The notes below the pieces were generated by a model. It saw nothing but the letters and a program-made list of their open reading frames with translations, searched no databases and was not told the DNA's origin. Below are positions 17,639 to 27,572 of a DNA stretch of 64,000 nucleotides, one piece after another (position 1 is the first letter of the stretch; each line of letters opens with the position of its first letter). Origin of the DNA: Gallionellaceae bacterium (GTDB lineage: Bacteria; Pseudomonadota; Gammaproteobacteria; Burkholderiales; Gallionellaceae); NCBI GenBank assembly GCA_027448945.1, contig DAIDMQ010000042.1, positions 44,781-108,780 of the forward strand, in the 5' to 3' direction. The position numbers and the translations under genes are program-made.

Positions 17639-18844
17639 ATGAATGAAATAGAACAACAGCAGGCGCTGTCCGTGATCAAGCGCGGAGCAGACGAATTACT
17701 TATAGAGGCGGAACTGATCAAGAAGTTGGCGCAGGCGCGGCCGCTACGTATCAAGGCGGGTTTCGATCCGACCGCACCCGATCTGCACTTGGGTCACACC
17801 GTACTGCTTAACAAGATGCGTCAGTTACAAGATATGGGCCACCATGCTTTGTTCTTGATCGGTGACTTCACCGGTATGATAGGTGACCCAACTGGTAAGA
17901 ATGCCACTCGTCCGCCTTTGACGCGTGAGCAAGTGCTGGCAAATGCGGAAAGTTACCGTGAACAGGTATTTAAGGTCTTGAATCCCGATAAGACCGAGGT
18001 GGTGTTTAATTCCACTTGGATGGATAAGTTCAGCGCGGTCGATCTGATCAAGCTGGCCGCGACGCATACCGTGGCACAGATGCTGGAGCGGGATGATTTT
18101 TCAAAGCGCTATAAAGGTAATCAACCCATCGCAATCCATGAGTTTATCTATCCCTTGGTGCAGGGCTACGATTCGGTCGCTTTGAAGGCTGACATAGAAT
18201 TGGGCGGTACGGATCAGAAGTTTAATCTGCTGATGGGCCGCGAATTGCAGAAGCACTTTGGTCAAGCGCCACAGTGTGTGCTGACCATGCCTTTGCTGGA
18301 AGGCTTGGATGGCGTCAATAAGATGTCCAAATCTTTGGGCAACTATGTGGGCATCACCGATACACCGCAAGAGATGTTTGGCAAATTGATGTCGATTTCA
18401 GATACCTTGATGTGGCGCTATCTGGAGTTGCTGTCATTCCGCAGCCTGTCCGAAATCACGGTATGGCGTGCAGAAGTCGAAGGTGGCCGTAATCCGCGTG
18501 ATATCAAGGTCGCATTGGCGCAAGAAATCGTGGCACGCTTCCATAGTCAGCAAGCTGCCGAGGCAGCATTGGCCGAATTCGAAGCACGCTTCCAGAAGGG
18601 CGTGTTACCCGATGATATGCCCGAGCTGAGCGTTAGCAGTATCGATGGTCAGATCGGCATCGCCCATTTGCTTAAGCAGGCCAATCTGGTTGCCAGTACT
18701 TCCGAGGCGATGCGCATGATTGATCAGGATGCAGTCAAGCTTGATGGTGATAAAGTCAGCAATAAGGCCTTGAAGCTTATGGCAGGGGCCATCGTTGTCG
18801 CGCAGGTTGGCAAGCGAAAATTTGCCCGTATCACGATTAATTGA
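17639..18844 (+). CDS. tyrS: Tyrosyl-tRNA synthetase
   Basis: 401 residues if the ATG at 17639 is used; an in-frame ATG at 17624 would add five residues. Class I synthetase that charges tRNA-Tyr. The HIGH-type motif is [10 protein letters not shown] (about 45-54) and KMSKS is at about 226-230; a C-terminal S4 RNA-binding domain follows (about 340-401, [19 protein letters not shown]). Divergent from the murein peptidase. Confidence 0.96.
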   Translation: MNEIEQQQALSVIKRGADELLIEAELIKKLAQARPLRIKAGFDPTAPDLHLGHTVLLNKMRQLQDMGHHALFLIGDFTGMIGDPTGKNATRPPLTREQVLANAESYREQVFKVLNPDKTEVVFNSTWMDKFSAVDLIKLAATHTVAQMLERDDFSKRYKGNQPIAIHEFIYPLVQGYDSVALKADIELGGTDQKFNLLMGRELQKHFGQAPQCVLTMPLLEGLDGVNKMSKSLGNYVGITDTPQEMFGKLMSISDTLMWRYLELLSFRSLSEITVWRAEVEGGRNPRDIKVALAQEIVARFHSQQAAEAALAEFEARFQKGVLPDDMPELSVSSIDGQIGIAHLLKQANLVASTSEAMRMIDQDAVKLDGDKVSNKALKLMAGAIVVAQVGKRKFARITIN

Positions 18845-18862
18845 ACCAAATTTAAATATCGG

Positions 18863-18891
18863 TTGTGGCGAGCTAATGCTTTTGCTAGAAT
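18863..18891 (+). promoter_or_regulatory. rpsU promoter (macromolecular synthesis cluster)
   Basis: TTGTGG (18863-18868), a 17-base spacer and TAGAAT (18886-18891), then CGCGCCC. The discriminator matches that of the rplM promoter. Confidence 0.6.
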
Positions 18892-18927
18892 CGCGCCCTC
18901 AAATTTTTGGTAGAAGGTAGTTTGTTC

Positions 18928-19140
18928 ATGACAACAGTACGTGTAAAAGAGAATGAGCCGTTTGAAGTTGCAATGCGTCGTTTCAAGCGTTCCGTAGAAA
19001 AGACGGGTCTGTTGACAGACTTGCGCGCACGTGAGTTTTACGAAAAGCCAACAGCTGAGCGCAAGCGCAAGCTGGCTGCTGCTGTGAAGCGTCATTACAA
19101 ACGCATCATGAGCCAGACTCTGCCACCTAAGTTGTTCTAA
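18928..19140 (+). CDS. rpsU: 30S ribosomal protein S21 (bS21)
   Basis: 70 residues from the ATG at 18928 ([20 protein letters not shown]), the usual S21 start; AAGG lies 10 bases upstream. A small basic helical protein near the 3' end of 16S rRNA that helps initiation. First gene of the conserved rpsU-yqeY-dnaG-rpoD cluster. Confidence 0.97.
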   Translation: MTTVRVKENEPFEVAMRRFKRSVEKTGLLTDLRAREFYEKPTAERKRKLAAAVKRHYKRIMSQTLPPKLF

Positions 19141-19176
19141 GTATTCCTTATCGACGCCGTGAGGCGCGATATCAAG

Positions 19177-19623
19177 ATGACACTTAAGCAGCAAATCACT
19201 GATGATATGAAAGCCGCCATGCGCGCCAAGGATGCTGGGCGTCTGGGGGCTATTCGTCTGTTGCTTGCGGCGATGAAGCAGCGTGAGGTGGATGAGCGTA
19301 TCGAATTGTCGGATGCGGACGTGGTCGCTATCATCGAAAAGATGAATAAGCAGCGCCGTGACTCTATCAGTCAGTACGAGGCGGCAAATCGTCACGACCT
19401 GGCAGACGTTGAGAAATTCGAGATGTCTGTGTTGGCTAACTATATGCCGCAACAACTGTCTGAGGCTGAAATCGTATCTGCTGTGGCGACTGCCATTTTG
19501 GAAACTGGTGCTGCTGGACCTCAAGATATGGGCAAGGTGATGGGCGTGCTCAAAGCCAAGCTGGCTGGTAAGGCTGATATGGGCAAGGTGTCTGCCCTGA
19601 TCAAGGCGCAACTCTCCAAGTAA
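19177..19623 (+). CDS. yqeY: GatB/YqeY domain protein
   Basis: 148 residues from the ATG at 19177 (MTLKQQITDDMKAAM); an in-frame GTG six codons upstream is less likely. YqeY proteins resemble the C-terminal tRNA-binding domain of GatB; family segments are RLGAIRLLLAAMKQREVD, NYMPQQLSEAEI and DMGKVMGVLKAKLAGKADMG. The role is unknown, perhaps in tRNA handling. Its place between rpsU and dnaG is widely conserved. Confidence 0.93.
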   Translation: MTLKQQITDDMKAAMRAKDAGRLGAIRLLLAAMKQREVDERIELSDADVVAIIEKMNKQRRDSISQYEAANRHDLADVEKFEMSVLANYMPQQLSEAEIVSAVATAILETGAAGPQDMGKVMGVLKAKLAGKADMGKVSALIKAQLSK

Positions 19624-19790
19624 AATTCAAACTTCGTCGCGATGCGGTGTTGTTCAATAGAATCTATCACTTACATATTAAATATATGCTGCGAGCCAAA
19701 TTTTTTCGCGCCCTGCCTTGCTCGGGATCTTTAATTTTACAATTCTGATATAGGCGTACCACTCGGTAGTTTTGGAAAGGGCGGGCGACT

Positions 19791-21527
19791 GTGATTCCAA
19801 AGAATTTTATACAAGACTTACTCAATCGCGTTGACATCGTCGATGTGGTGGAGCGCCACGTCCAGTTGAAAAAAGCTGGGGCAAATTACTCCGCCTGTTG
19901 TCCCTTCCACAACGAAAAATCACCATCCTTCACCGTCAGCCAGAGCAAGCAGTTCTATCACTGCTTTGGCTGTGGTGCGCATGGCACTGCCATCAGTTTC
20001 ATCATGGAATTCGCCGGTTTGGGTTACGTAGATGCCATAGAAGAATTGGCGCGCGGCGTGGGCATGGAAGTGCCGCATGAACGCAATAACAATGCGGAGG
20101 CCCAGCACAAGGTCGCGCCTGATCTGTATGAAGTGATGCAAGTGGCAACGCGCTATTATCGTGAGCAATTGAAGGTGTCTACGCGTGCGATAGATTATTT
20201 AAAGGGGCGTGGACTGAGCGGAGAAATCGCTGCGCGTTTCGGTATCGGTTATGCGCCCGACGGGTGGCAAAATCTTGCGGCCGCGTTCCCCAGCTACAAC
20301 GAAACCACATTGACGCAGACCGGCTTGGTTATAAGTAGCGATGAGGGTAAGCGTTACGATAGGTTTCGTGATCGAGTCATGTTTCCCATCATCAATGTGC
20401 GTGGGCAATGCATAGGCTTTGGCGGGCGTGTGCTCGACAAGGGGGAGCCCAAATATCTGAACTCACCCGAGACACCGTTGTTTGAAAAAGGCCATGAGTT
20501 GTACGGTTTGTTTCAGGCGCAAAAATCGATACGTAATCTGCAGCGGGTGCTGGTCGTAGAGGGCTATATGGATGTGGTGGCGCTGGCGCAACATGGCGTG
20601 GACTATGCGGTAGCGACATTGGGTACCGCAACTACGCCATATCACGTGCAAAAATTATTGCGTCTCTCGGATCACATTATCTTTAGTTTCGATGGTGACA
20701 AGGCCGGACAAAAGGCCGCTTGGCGCGCCTTGGAGAATGCCTTGCCACATTTGCAGGATGGAAAGCGCATCAGTTATTTATTCTTGCCAGTGGAGCATGA
20801 TCCAGACAGTTATATACGAGAGTTTGGACACGATGATTTTGAGCGCTATGTGAAAGAAGCGATGCCCCTGTCCAGCTATCTGTTGCGTGAGATTTCAGCC
20901 GAACTAGACTTGCGTACTCAAGAAGGGCGCAATCAGTTACTGCAGAATGCCAAGCCCTTGCTGACTGTGATTACTGCACCGACCACAGCGTTGCTGTTGC
21001 GCAAGGAAGTGGCGATTTTGGCAGGTGTAAGTCAGGCCGAGTTAGAAGCCTTGTATCAAGTGAGCCCTGTCGCAAGAGCGCCGCGACCAGCGATGCAAAA
21101 AAGCAATCGTGCGCCAACCGCGAGTCTGCAGCAACGTATGTTGCAGTGCTTGTTGGCCAGGCCGGAATTGGCGCGCGACATTCCGCAAGCTTGGCATGAG
21201 TCAGTCGCAGAGGATGAGTTGTTGCAAGCATTGTTGCTGGTACTGCGAGAAAATGATTTCGTTGTGAGTAGCGCGGTGTTGACGCAGATGTTCCAGGGTA
21301 CGGAGCATGAGAGGGCGATTACTATTGCGCAGACCGAGATGATGAGTTGGGGTGATCAATTCGATGTGGAAGGCGAGTTCGCGGGGTTGATGAATAAATT
21401 CTCCGAAACCATGCGCCTCGAAAAATTTACCGAGTTGAAATCTAAATTTAGTCCCAGCGACATGAGCCAAGAAGAACGTGAGCGATATTTACAACTATTA
21501 ATGCGTGGCCAAAAAACGCCTCCGTAA
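19791..21527 (+). CDS. dnaG: DNA primase
   Basis: 578 residues beginning at GTG. It makes RNA primers at the replication fork. The N-terminal zinc-binding domain uses Cys37, His40, Cys58 and Cys61 (CPFH and YHCFGCGAHG). The polymerase core has the RFGIGYAPDGW and FGGRVLD segments and a TOPRIM site with VVEGYMDVVAL (catalytic Glu) and FSFDGDKAGQKAAWRALE (DxD). The C-terminal helicase-binding region (about 430-578) is shorter and less conserved. AAAGG about 10 bases upstream. It follows yqeY after a 167-base gap that shows no other gene. Confidence 0.97.
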   Translation: MIPKNFIQDLLNRVDIVDVVERHVQLKKAGANYSACCPFHNEKSPSFTVSQSKQFYHCFGCGAHGTAISFIMEFAGLGYVDAIEELARGVGMEVPHERNNNAEAQHKVAPDLYEVMQVATRYYREQLKVSTRAIDYLKGRGLSGEIAARFGIGYAPDGWQNLAAAFPSYNETTLTQTGLVISSDEGKRYDRFRDRVMFPIINVRGQCIGFGGRVLDKGEPKYLNSPETPLFEKGHELYGLFQAQKSIRNLQRVLVVEGYMDVVALAQHGVDYAVATLGTATTPYHVQKLLRLSDHIIFSFDGDKAGQKAAWRALENALPHLQDGKRISYLFLPVEHDPDSYIREFGHDDFERYVKEAMPLSSYLLREISAELDLRTQEGRNQLLQNAKPLLTVITAPTTALLLRKEVAILAGVSQAELEALYQVSPVARAPRPAMQKSNRAPTASLQQRMLQCLLARPELARDIPQAWHESVAEDELLQALLLVLRENDFVVSSAVLTQMFQGTEHERAITIAQTEMMSWGDQFDVEGEFAGLMNKFSETMRLEKFTELKSKFSPSDMSQEERERYLQLLMRGQKTPP

Positions 21528-21602
21528 GTAGATGCGGCCGCTAACCACCTAGTGTGAATAGAGAAAAGCAAGATAGCCTAGGAAAATTAGGCTCGTTTCG
21601 AG

Positions 21603-21608
21603 TATAAT
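21603..21608 (+). promoter_or_regulatory. Candidate rpoD -10 box
   Basis: Perfect TATAAT followed by CCGCCGC, 38 bases before the rpoD ATG. No good -35 was found 16-18 bases upstream, so an activator or heat-shock factor might help; that is inference. Confidence 0.45.
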
Positions 21609-21646
21609 CCGCCGCTTTTCCGCGTTCACCTGTACAGGAAACAAAT

Positions 21647-23599
21647 ATGGCAACGCCTAAAGATAAGAAAAAACTAGATAAAAAACCTGCCGTCGCCATC
21701 GAAGCTGTAGTGGTCGATCCCCAGCTAGATCTGGAGGCACGACGTACCCGCTTGAAAGCCCTGATCGTTCTGGGTAAGGAGCGCGGCTACCTGACATACG
21801 CGGAGATCAACGATCATCTGCCGGATATGCTGGAGGTCGAACAGATCGAAGGCGTGGCGAGCATGATTAATGACATGGGTATCAAGGTGTGCGATGTCGC
21901 ACCAGATGCAGAAGCCATGATTATGACGGATGCGGCACCAGCGGTTGCGGATGAAGATGCTGCGGAAGAAGCTGAGGCGGCACTCTCTACGGTAGATTCC
22001 GAATTCGGTCGCACCACTGATCCTGTACGTATGTATATGCGTGAAATGGGTACGGTGGACTTGCTCACACGTGAAAAAGAGATCGAGATCGCCAAGCGTA
22101 TCGAAGAAGGTCTCAAACACATGATTCAGGCGATCTCGGCCTGTCCTGCCACTATCGCCGAAATCTTGGCGCTGGCAAACAAGATTGAAAAAGACGAACT
22201 TAAAGTTGACGATTTGATTGACGGTTTCGTTGATCAGGAAGCCGAAGCTGAAGCGGCCGCCGCCGCCGCTACCATCTCTGCTGCGCTGGAGCCCGAGTCC
22301 GGTCAAGAGAGTGATGGTGAAGACGATGAAGAGGAAGAGGAAGACGAGGCTGCTTCTGCTGCTGCCGTCGCCGCCAACCTCGCGCAACTTAAGGCAGATG
22401 CACTGGAGCGTTTTGCAATCATTGCAGATATGTTCAATAAAATGGGCAAGGCATACGAGAAGTATGGCTACCGCAGCAAGCAATACGACAAGTTGCAGTC
22501 TGGCATCTCCGAGATGCTGATGAATTTCCGCTTCTCTGCGAAGCAGGTGGATGCCTTGTGTGACACCATGCGCGGCCTAGTGGAAGAGGTACGTCGTTGC
22601 GAGCGCGCGATTCAAGATTTGTGCGTGAACAAGGCCAGAATGCCGCGTCCACACTTCATCAAGGTGTTCTTGGGCAATGAAGTTAATTTGGATTGGGTCA
22701 AGCAGGAGTTGCAAACCAAGAAGCCCTATACGGAGGCTTTGGGACGTCTGGATTATGCCATCATCGAACAGCAGCAATATCTGATTGATCTGCAACAGCG
22801 TGTAGGTATTCCGATCAAGGATCTGAAAGAGATCAACAAGCAGATGACCAATGGCGAAGCCAAGGCACGTCGCGCCAAGCGCGACATGATAGAGGCGAAT
22901 TTGCGCCTGGTGATCTCCATCGCCAAGAAGTACACCAACCGTGGCTTGCAATTCTTGGATCTAATCCAAGAAGGCAACATCGGTTTGATGAAGGCGGTGG
23001 ATAAATTCGAATACCGTCGCGGTTACAAGTTCTCGACCTATGCGACTTGGTGGATACGTCAGGCCATCACGCGTTCGATCGCGGATCAGGCGCGCACCAT
23101 CCGTATACCGGTGCACATGATAGAGACTATCAATAAGATGAATCGTATCTCGCGTCAGATCTTGCAAGAGACTGGTCTGGAGCCAGATGCGGCGACTTTG
23201 GCGATCAAGATGGAGATGTCGGAAGACAAGATTCACAAGATTTTGAAGATTGCCAAAGAGCCGATCTCCATGGAGACACCAGTGGGTGATGACGATGACT
23301 CTCATCTGGGTGACTTCATCGAAGACTCTAATACCACCGTGCCTATCGATGCGGCGGTGTATGAGAGTTTGCGTGGTGCGACATCCGATATCTTGGATAG
23401 CCTTACTCAGCGTGAAGCGAAAGTTTTGCGTATGCGTTTTGGTATCGAGATGAACACAGACCACACCCTGGAAGAAGTCGGCAAACAGTTCGATGTGACA
23501 CGCGAGCGTATCCGTCAAATCGAAGCCAAAGCGTTGCGTAAATTGCGTCATCCTTCTCGTTCCGAAAAGCTAAAGAGCTTCTTGGATGGTGAGAAATAA
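21647..23599 (+). CDS. rpoD: RNA polymerase sigma factor RpoD (sigma-70)
   Basis: 650 residues, primary sigma factor. Region 1.1 occupies the N-terminus; a non-conserved insert with an acidic run ([13 protein letters not shown], about 222-234) separates regions 1.2 and 2. Region 2 has [19 protein letters not shown] and [20 protein letters not shown] for -10 recognition and melting. Region 4 ends in [20 protein letters not shown], the -35 helix-turn-helix. Last protein gene of the cluster, followed by a tRNA. Confidence 0.98.
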   Translation: MATPKDKKKLDKKPAVAIEAVVVDPQLDLEARRTRLKALIVLGKERGYLTYAEINDHLPDMLEVEQIEGVASMINDMGIKVCDVAPDAEAMIMTDAAPAVADEDAAEEAEAALSTVDSEFGRTTDPVRMYMREMGTVDLLTREKEIEIAKRIEEGLKHMIQAISACPATIAEILALANKIEKDELKVDDLIDGFVDQEAEAEAAAAAATISAALEPESGQESDGEDDEEEEEDEAASAAAVAANLAQLKADALERFAIIADMFNKMGKAYEKYGYRSKQYDKLQSGISEMLMNFRFSAKQVDALCDTMRGLVEEVRRCERAIQDLCVNKARMPRPHFIKVFLGNEVNLDWVKQELQTKKPYTEALGRLDYAIIEQQQYLIDLQQRVGIPIKDLKEINKQMTNGEAKARRAKRDMIEANLRLVISIAKKYTNRGLQFLDLIQEGNIGLMKAVDKFEYRRGYKFSTYATWWIRQAITRSIADQARTIRIPVHMIETINKMNRISRQILQETGLEPDAATLAIKMEMSEDKIHKILKIAKEPISMETPVGDDDDSHLGDFIEDSNTTVPIDAAVYESLRGATSDILDSLTQREAKVLRMRFGIEMNTDHTLEEVGKQFDVTRERIRQIEAKALRKLRHPSRSEKLKSFLDGEK

Positions 23600-23622
23600 A
23601 GTTAAAATAGTTCGATAGTTTC

Positions 23623-23699
23623 GGGTCTGTAGCTCAGTTGGTTAGAGCAGAGGACTCATAATCCTTTGGTCGTCGGTTCAAGTCCGACCGGACCCACCA
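23623..23699 (+). tRNA. tRNA with CAT anticodon: Ile2 (lysidine type) or elongator Met
   Basis: 77 bases including the encoded CCA. The 7-bp acceptor stem pairs GGGTCTG with CGGACCC (one G-T wobble), the D arm is GCTC...GAGC, the anticodon stem GAGGA/TCCTT carries the loop CTCATAA, and the T arm is GTCGG TTCAAGT CCGAC. The variable region TGGTC resembles E. coli ileX more than metT, and ileX also lies near rpoD in E. coli, so tRNA-Ile2 read by TilS-modified C34 is favoured. Many betaproteobacterial annotations call the equivalent gene Met. It lacks the C1-A72 mismatch of initiators. Confidence 0.9.
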
Positions 23700-23702
23700 A
23701 CA

Positions 23703-23730
23703 AAAAGGCTCGCATCACTGCGAGCCTTTT
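23703..23730 (+). terminator. Intrinsic terminator after the tRNA
   Basis: AAAAGGCTCGCA, loop TCAC, TGCGAGCCTTTT: a 12-bp perfect stem 3 bases after the tRNA. It closes the rpoD-tRNA transcript and lies upstream of the true hrpA start. Confidence 0.93.
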
Positions 23731-23746
23731 CCTTTGTGAGGCCCAA

Positions 23747-26700
23747 GTGGAAGTTGTTTTGTCAGCGAGCGCGCAAAAGCGCAAAGCGAAACTGGAAAGT
23801 CTCTCTGCCATAGAGTTTCCCGCAGACCTGCCGGTAGTCGGCAAGCGCGAGGACTTGGCGCGCGCGATACAACAGCATCAGGTCGTCATCGTCTGTGGTG
23901 AGACCGGCTCGGGCAAGACCACGCAGCTACCCAAAATCTGCCTGACGTTGGGGCGCGGTGTGCTGGGTTGTATTGGCCATACCCAGCCGCGCCGAGTGGC
24001 GGCCCGCACGGTGGCAAACCGTATAGCAGCGGAATTGAAAACCGAGTTGGGCGGCGTGGTTGGCTACAAGGTGCGCTTTCACGATAAGGTCTCGGCGGAG
24101 ACCAGTATCAAGCTGATGACCGACGGTATCTTGCTGGCAGAGATACACAGCGACCCTATGCTCAGGAAATATGACACGCTCATCATAGACGAGGCGCACG
24201 AACGCTCTCTTAACATCGATTTTCTGCTCGGCTATCTCAAGCAATTATTGCCGCGTCGTCCCGACCTCAAACTTATCATTACTTCGGCGACCTTGGACGC
24301 AGACCGTTTTGCCAAACACTTCGGCGCAACGGTGGTGGAAGTGTCTGGACGGAGCTATCCGGTAGAGACCCGCTATCGACCTTTGCAAATCAGCGAAGAA
24401 GGTGAGGCACAGGATGTAACAAAGTTAGGCACTCCGCAGTCCAGCAAGCTGGACGCGGAGTTGACACTGCCGCAAGCGATTAGCAGTGCTCTCGATGAGC
24501 TGGCGGCAGGCGGTTTAAGAGGAGACGTGTTGGTGTTCCTGCCGGGCGAGCGCGAGATACGCGACACCGCTGAAGTGCTGCGTAAACATCACCCCAAGGG
24601 CATCGAGGTGTTGCCGCTGTATTCACGTTTATCAGTAGCAGAGCAGGATAAGGTGTTCAAGACCGGCGGACAGCGGCGTGTGGTTCTCGCCACCAACGTG
24701 GCCGAGACCTCTTTGACTGTGCCCAATATTGGTTATGTGATTGATTGTGGTTTGGCGCGGGTCAATCGCTACAGTATCCGCCAGAAGGTTGAGCAGCTAC
24801 ACATCGAGAAAATCTCGCGTGCCGCCGCCAATCAGCGCGCGGGCCGATGCGGTCGTGTGATGAGCGGTATCTGTGTGCGCTTGTATGAGGAGTCTGAATT
24901 CATACAACGCGACGAGTTCACCGATCCCGAGATATTCCGTGTCTCTCTAGCCACCGTCATTCTGCGCATGAGTGCTTTGAATCTGGGCGAAGTCGCCGAT
25001 TTCCCATTCATAGAACCGCCCACACCGCGCATGATCGCCGATGGCTATCAATTGCTGGGCGAGCTGGGCGCGATAGATGAAGCACGCGCGCTGACTAAGC
25101 TGGGGCATGAGTTAGCCAAATTGCCACTAGACCCCAAGATCTCGCGGCTGTTGCTGGCGGGTCGCCAGTATCACTGCCTTACAGAGATACTCATCATCGC
25201 AAGCGCCTTGTCGGTACAAGACCCCCGCGAGCGCCCGCAGGAAAGGCAAGAAGCTGCTGATGCCGCGCACAAGCGCTTTGCCGATGAGCATTCTGATTTC
25301 CTTGCCTATATCAAGATATGGGCTTGGTTCCAACAGGCTGTCGCGCACAAACAATCGAATCGTTTGCTAGCAGAGGAGTGCCGCAAAAATTTCCTTTCGC
25401 CGTTACGTTTGCGTGAATGGCGCGAGTTGCATCAGCAGTTGCATGGGCAAATCGCAGAGATGGGCATGCGTGCAAATGAGCAACCGGCCAGCTATGAGCA
25501 CATTCATAAAGCGCTGCTGTGCGGACTGTTGGGCAACATTGGCATGAAGACGGTGGAGAGTAATGACTATCTGGGCGCGCGCGGTATCAGGTTTGTCATC
25601 GCTTCCAACTCGGTGTTGGCCAAGAAAGGCGCTAAGTGGGTGATGGCGGGCGAACTGGTCGAGACCCATCGTTTGTTCGCACGCACCATGGCGCGCATAG
25701 AGCCAGAGTGGTTGGAAGAAGTCGGTGCACATCTGATCAAGCGCCATTATTTCGATCCACATTGGGAGAAAAAGACCGCGCAAGTTACCGCCTATGAGCG
25801 CAGTACCCTGCATGGCTTGCTGCTCAATGCCAAGAAGCGTGTGCACTACGGACCTATGAATGTGGCAGAGTCGCGCGAGGTGTTCATACGTCAGGCGCTG
25901 GTGGGGGGCGAGTTTGAAACTCGTGCACCGTTCTTTCTGCACAACCGCAAGCTCATCGCCGAGATCGAAGCACTCGAACACAAGGCACGCCGGCCTGATG
26001 TGCTGGTGGACGATGAATTGATCTTCGCCTTCTACGATCAACGTGTGCCCGCACAGCTGCATAATGGCGCGGCCTTTGAAGCTTGGCGCAAGGAGGCCGA
26101 GCGCACAGATGCGAAATTGTTGTATCTGAAAAAAGACGATTTGATGCGCCATGAGGCGGCTGGCATCACCACTGATCAATTCCCACCCCAACTCAAGATA
26201 GACAATGTCTGCTTCGCGCTGAGCTACAACTTCTCCCCCGGCAAGAGTGATGATGGCATCACACTCACCGTGCCGCTGGCCTTGATCAATCAGGTCTCGT
26301 CCGCGCGCTGTGAATGGCTGATACCGGGCATACTCGCCGAGAAAGTGCAGCAACTGATCAAGACCTTGCCGCAGAAGATACGCCGCAATCTGGTGCCTGT
26401 GCCGGAGTTTTCAGCCGCTTTCTGTCGTGATGTGCCGGCGGGCAACATGCCGCTATTACCTGCACTGGCACGCTATATTCGCGACAAGACTCAACTCGAT
26501 GTGCCCTTGGATGCCTTCCGTCTGGAGCAATTGCCACCGCACTTGTTGATGAACTTCCGGGTGTCGGACGAGCACGGCAGACAATTGGGTATGTCGCGCA
26601 ACTTCGCACAGCTGCATGGCGAACTCGCGCCACGTGCAGCCCCTGTCATTGTTGCCGCGACCGGGGAGAAGATCGCGCCGGTCGGCGAGCAGCGTTGCAC

Positions 26701-27529
26701 GTCTTGGAGTTTTGGCGAATTTTCCGAGACGCGTGTGGTGCAACGCGCGGGGCAGAATGTCACTTTGTTCAATGCGCTGGTCGACGACAACGACGCGGTA
26801 ATTTTGCGTGCATTTGATACGCGCGATGTTGCGCGGTCCGCGCATCGCGGCGGATTGCGCCGTTTGTTCATGCTGCTGCTTAAGGAGCAGGTGAAGTATA
26901 TGGAGAAGAATCTGCCCGATGCGCAAAAGCTGGGCATGTTGTATATGCCCTTGGGTACGCAGCAGGAGCTGCAGCAACAGATCTTGGCGATGACCTTCGA
27001 GCGTTGTTGTTTAAACGATCCTCTGCCGACCAATGAGGCGGAGTTTGTGGCGCGTGGCAAGGAAGCTAAGAACCGTTTGTTGCTCATTGCGCAGGAGATT
27101 GCACGCCTTACCTTCAACATCCTCGCGGAGTTTCATGCGCTGCACAAGAGTCTGCCCGCTATCAAATCCCACGCTCAAGCTGCGCAGGATATACGCGCAC
27201 AGTTGGAAGCCTTGATACATAAGCATTTCATTGATAGCACACCGTATGAACGATTGCAGCATCTGCCGCGTTATCTTAAGGCGGTGAACCTGCGCATCGA
27301 GAAGTTGCGCGCTAATCCTGCGCGCGACGCGCAATGCATGGCGCAGTTGCAACCCTTGTCGCAATCCCTGCAAAAGTTGCGTCAGACTTATAAAGCCGAC
27401 CCGCGTGTAGAGGAGTTCGCCTGGATGATGCAGGAATTGCGCGTGTCCTTGTTCGCGCAGGAATTGAAGACACCGGTCATCGTGTCGGTTAAAAGATTAG
27501 AAAAAATGTTGGCGGGAATATGTAACTAG
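23747..27529 (+). CDS. hrpA: ATP-dependent RNA helicase HrpA (DEAH box)
   Basis: 1260 residues from a GTG at 23747 with GAGG 5 bases upstream. The frame is open to 23666 but that part is translation of the tRNA and its terminator, so it is rejected. HrpA removes stalled ribosomes from mRNA in E. coli. Walker A is GETGSGKTTQLP (about residue 53), the DEAH box is LIIDEAHERSLNIDFLLGYL, SAT follows in LIITSATLDADRF, and motif VI is AANQRAGRCGR. A helicase-associated and OB-like region and the long DUF3418 C-terminal domain follow. The length fits the family (about 1300). Confidence 0.95.
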   Translation: MEVVLSASAQKRKAKLESLSAIEFPADLPVVGKREDLARAIQQHQVVIVCGETGSGKTTQLPKICLTLGRGVLGCIGHTQPRRVAARTVANRIAAELKTELGGVVGYKVRFHDKVSAETSIKLMTDGILLAEIHSDPMLRKYDTLIIDEAHERSLNIDFLLGYLKQLLPRRPDLKLIITSATLDADRFAKHFGATVVEVSGRSYPVETRYRPLQISEEGEAQDVTKLGTPQSSKLDAELTLPQAISSALDELAAGGLRGDVLVFLPGEREIRDTAEVLRKHHPKGIEVLPLYSRLSVAEQDKVFKTGGQRRVVLATNVAETSLTVPNIGYVIDCGLARVNRYSIRQKVEQLHIEKISRAAANQRAGRCGRVMSGICVRLYEESEFIQRDEFTDPEIFRVSLATVILRMSALNLGEVADFPFIEPPTPRMIADGYQLLGELGAIDEARALTKLGHELAKLPLDPKISRLLLAGRQYHCLTEILIIASALSVQDPRERPQERQEAADAAHKRFADEHSDFLAYIKIWAWFQQAVAHKQSNRLLAEECRKNFLSPLRLREWRELHQQLHGQIAEMGMRANEQPASYEHIHKALLCGLLGNIGMKTVESNDYLGARGIRFVIASNSVLAKKGAKWVMAGELVETHRLFARTMARIEPEWLEEVGAHLIKRHYFDPHWEKKTAQVTAYERSTLHGLLLNAKKRVHYGPMNVAESREVFIRQALVGGEFETRAPFFLHNRKLIAEIEALEHKARRPDVLVDDELIFAFYDQRVPAQLHNGAAFEAWRKEAERTDAKLLYLKKDDLMRHEAAGITTDQFPPQLKIDNVCFALSYNFSPGKSDDGITLTVPLALINQVSSARCEWLIPGILAEKVQQLIKTLPQKIRRNLVPVPEFSAAFCRDVPAGNMPLLPALARYIRDKTQLDVPLDAFRLEQLPPHLLMNFRVSDEHGRQLGMSRNFAQLHGELAPRAAPVIVAATGEKIAPVGEQRCTSWSFGEFSETRVVQRAGQNVTLFNALVDDNDAVILRAFDTRDVARSAHRGGLRRLFMLLLKEQVKYMEKNLPDAQKLGMLYMPLGTQQELQQQILAMTFERCCLNDPLPTNEAEFVARGKEAKNRLLLIAQEIARLTFNILAEFHALHKSLPAIKSHAQAAQDIRAQLEALIHKHFIDSTPYERLQHLPRYLKAVNLRIEKLRANPARDAQCMAQLQPLSQSLQKLRQTYKADPRVEEFAWMMQELRVSLFAQELKTPVIVSVKRLEKMLAGICN

Positions 27530-27572
27530 GGCGGGTAAAATCGCGACCCCAAGAATCAGGAAGAACGGAACC

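Noticed and set aside
18724-19611. 295-codon minus-strand frame over tyrS 3' end, rpsU and yqeY
   Set aside because: It is antisense to three recognised genes, its His/Leu-rich translation resembles no family, and it overlaps the rpsU promoter.
21725-22483. 252-codon minus-strand frame inside rpoD
   Set aside because: Phe/Leu-rich shadow of the acidic region of sigma-70.
23666-23746. N-terminal extension of hrpA
   Set aside because: It translates the 3' half of the tRNA and a terminator hairpin; the GTG at 23747 has its own ribosome binding site.
25403-26353. 316-codon minus-strand frame inside hrpA
   Set aside because: Mirror of the hrpA codon pattern; product is low-complexity and the plus-strand helicase is intact.
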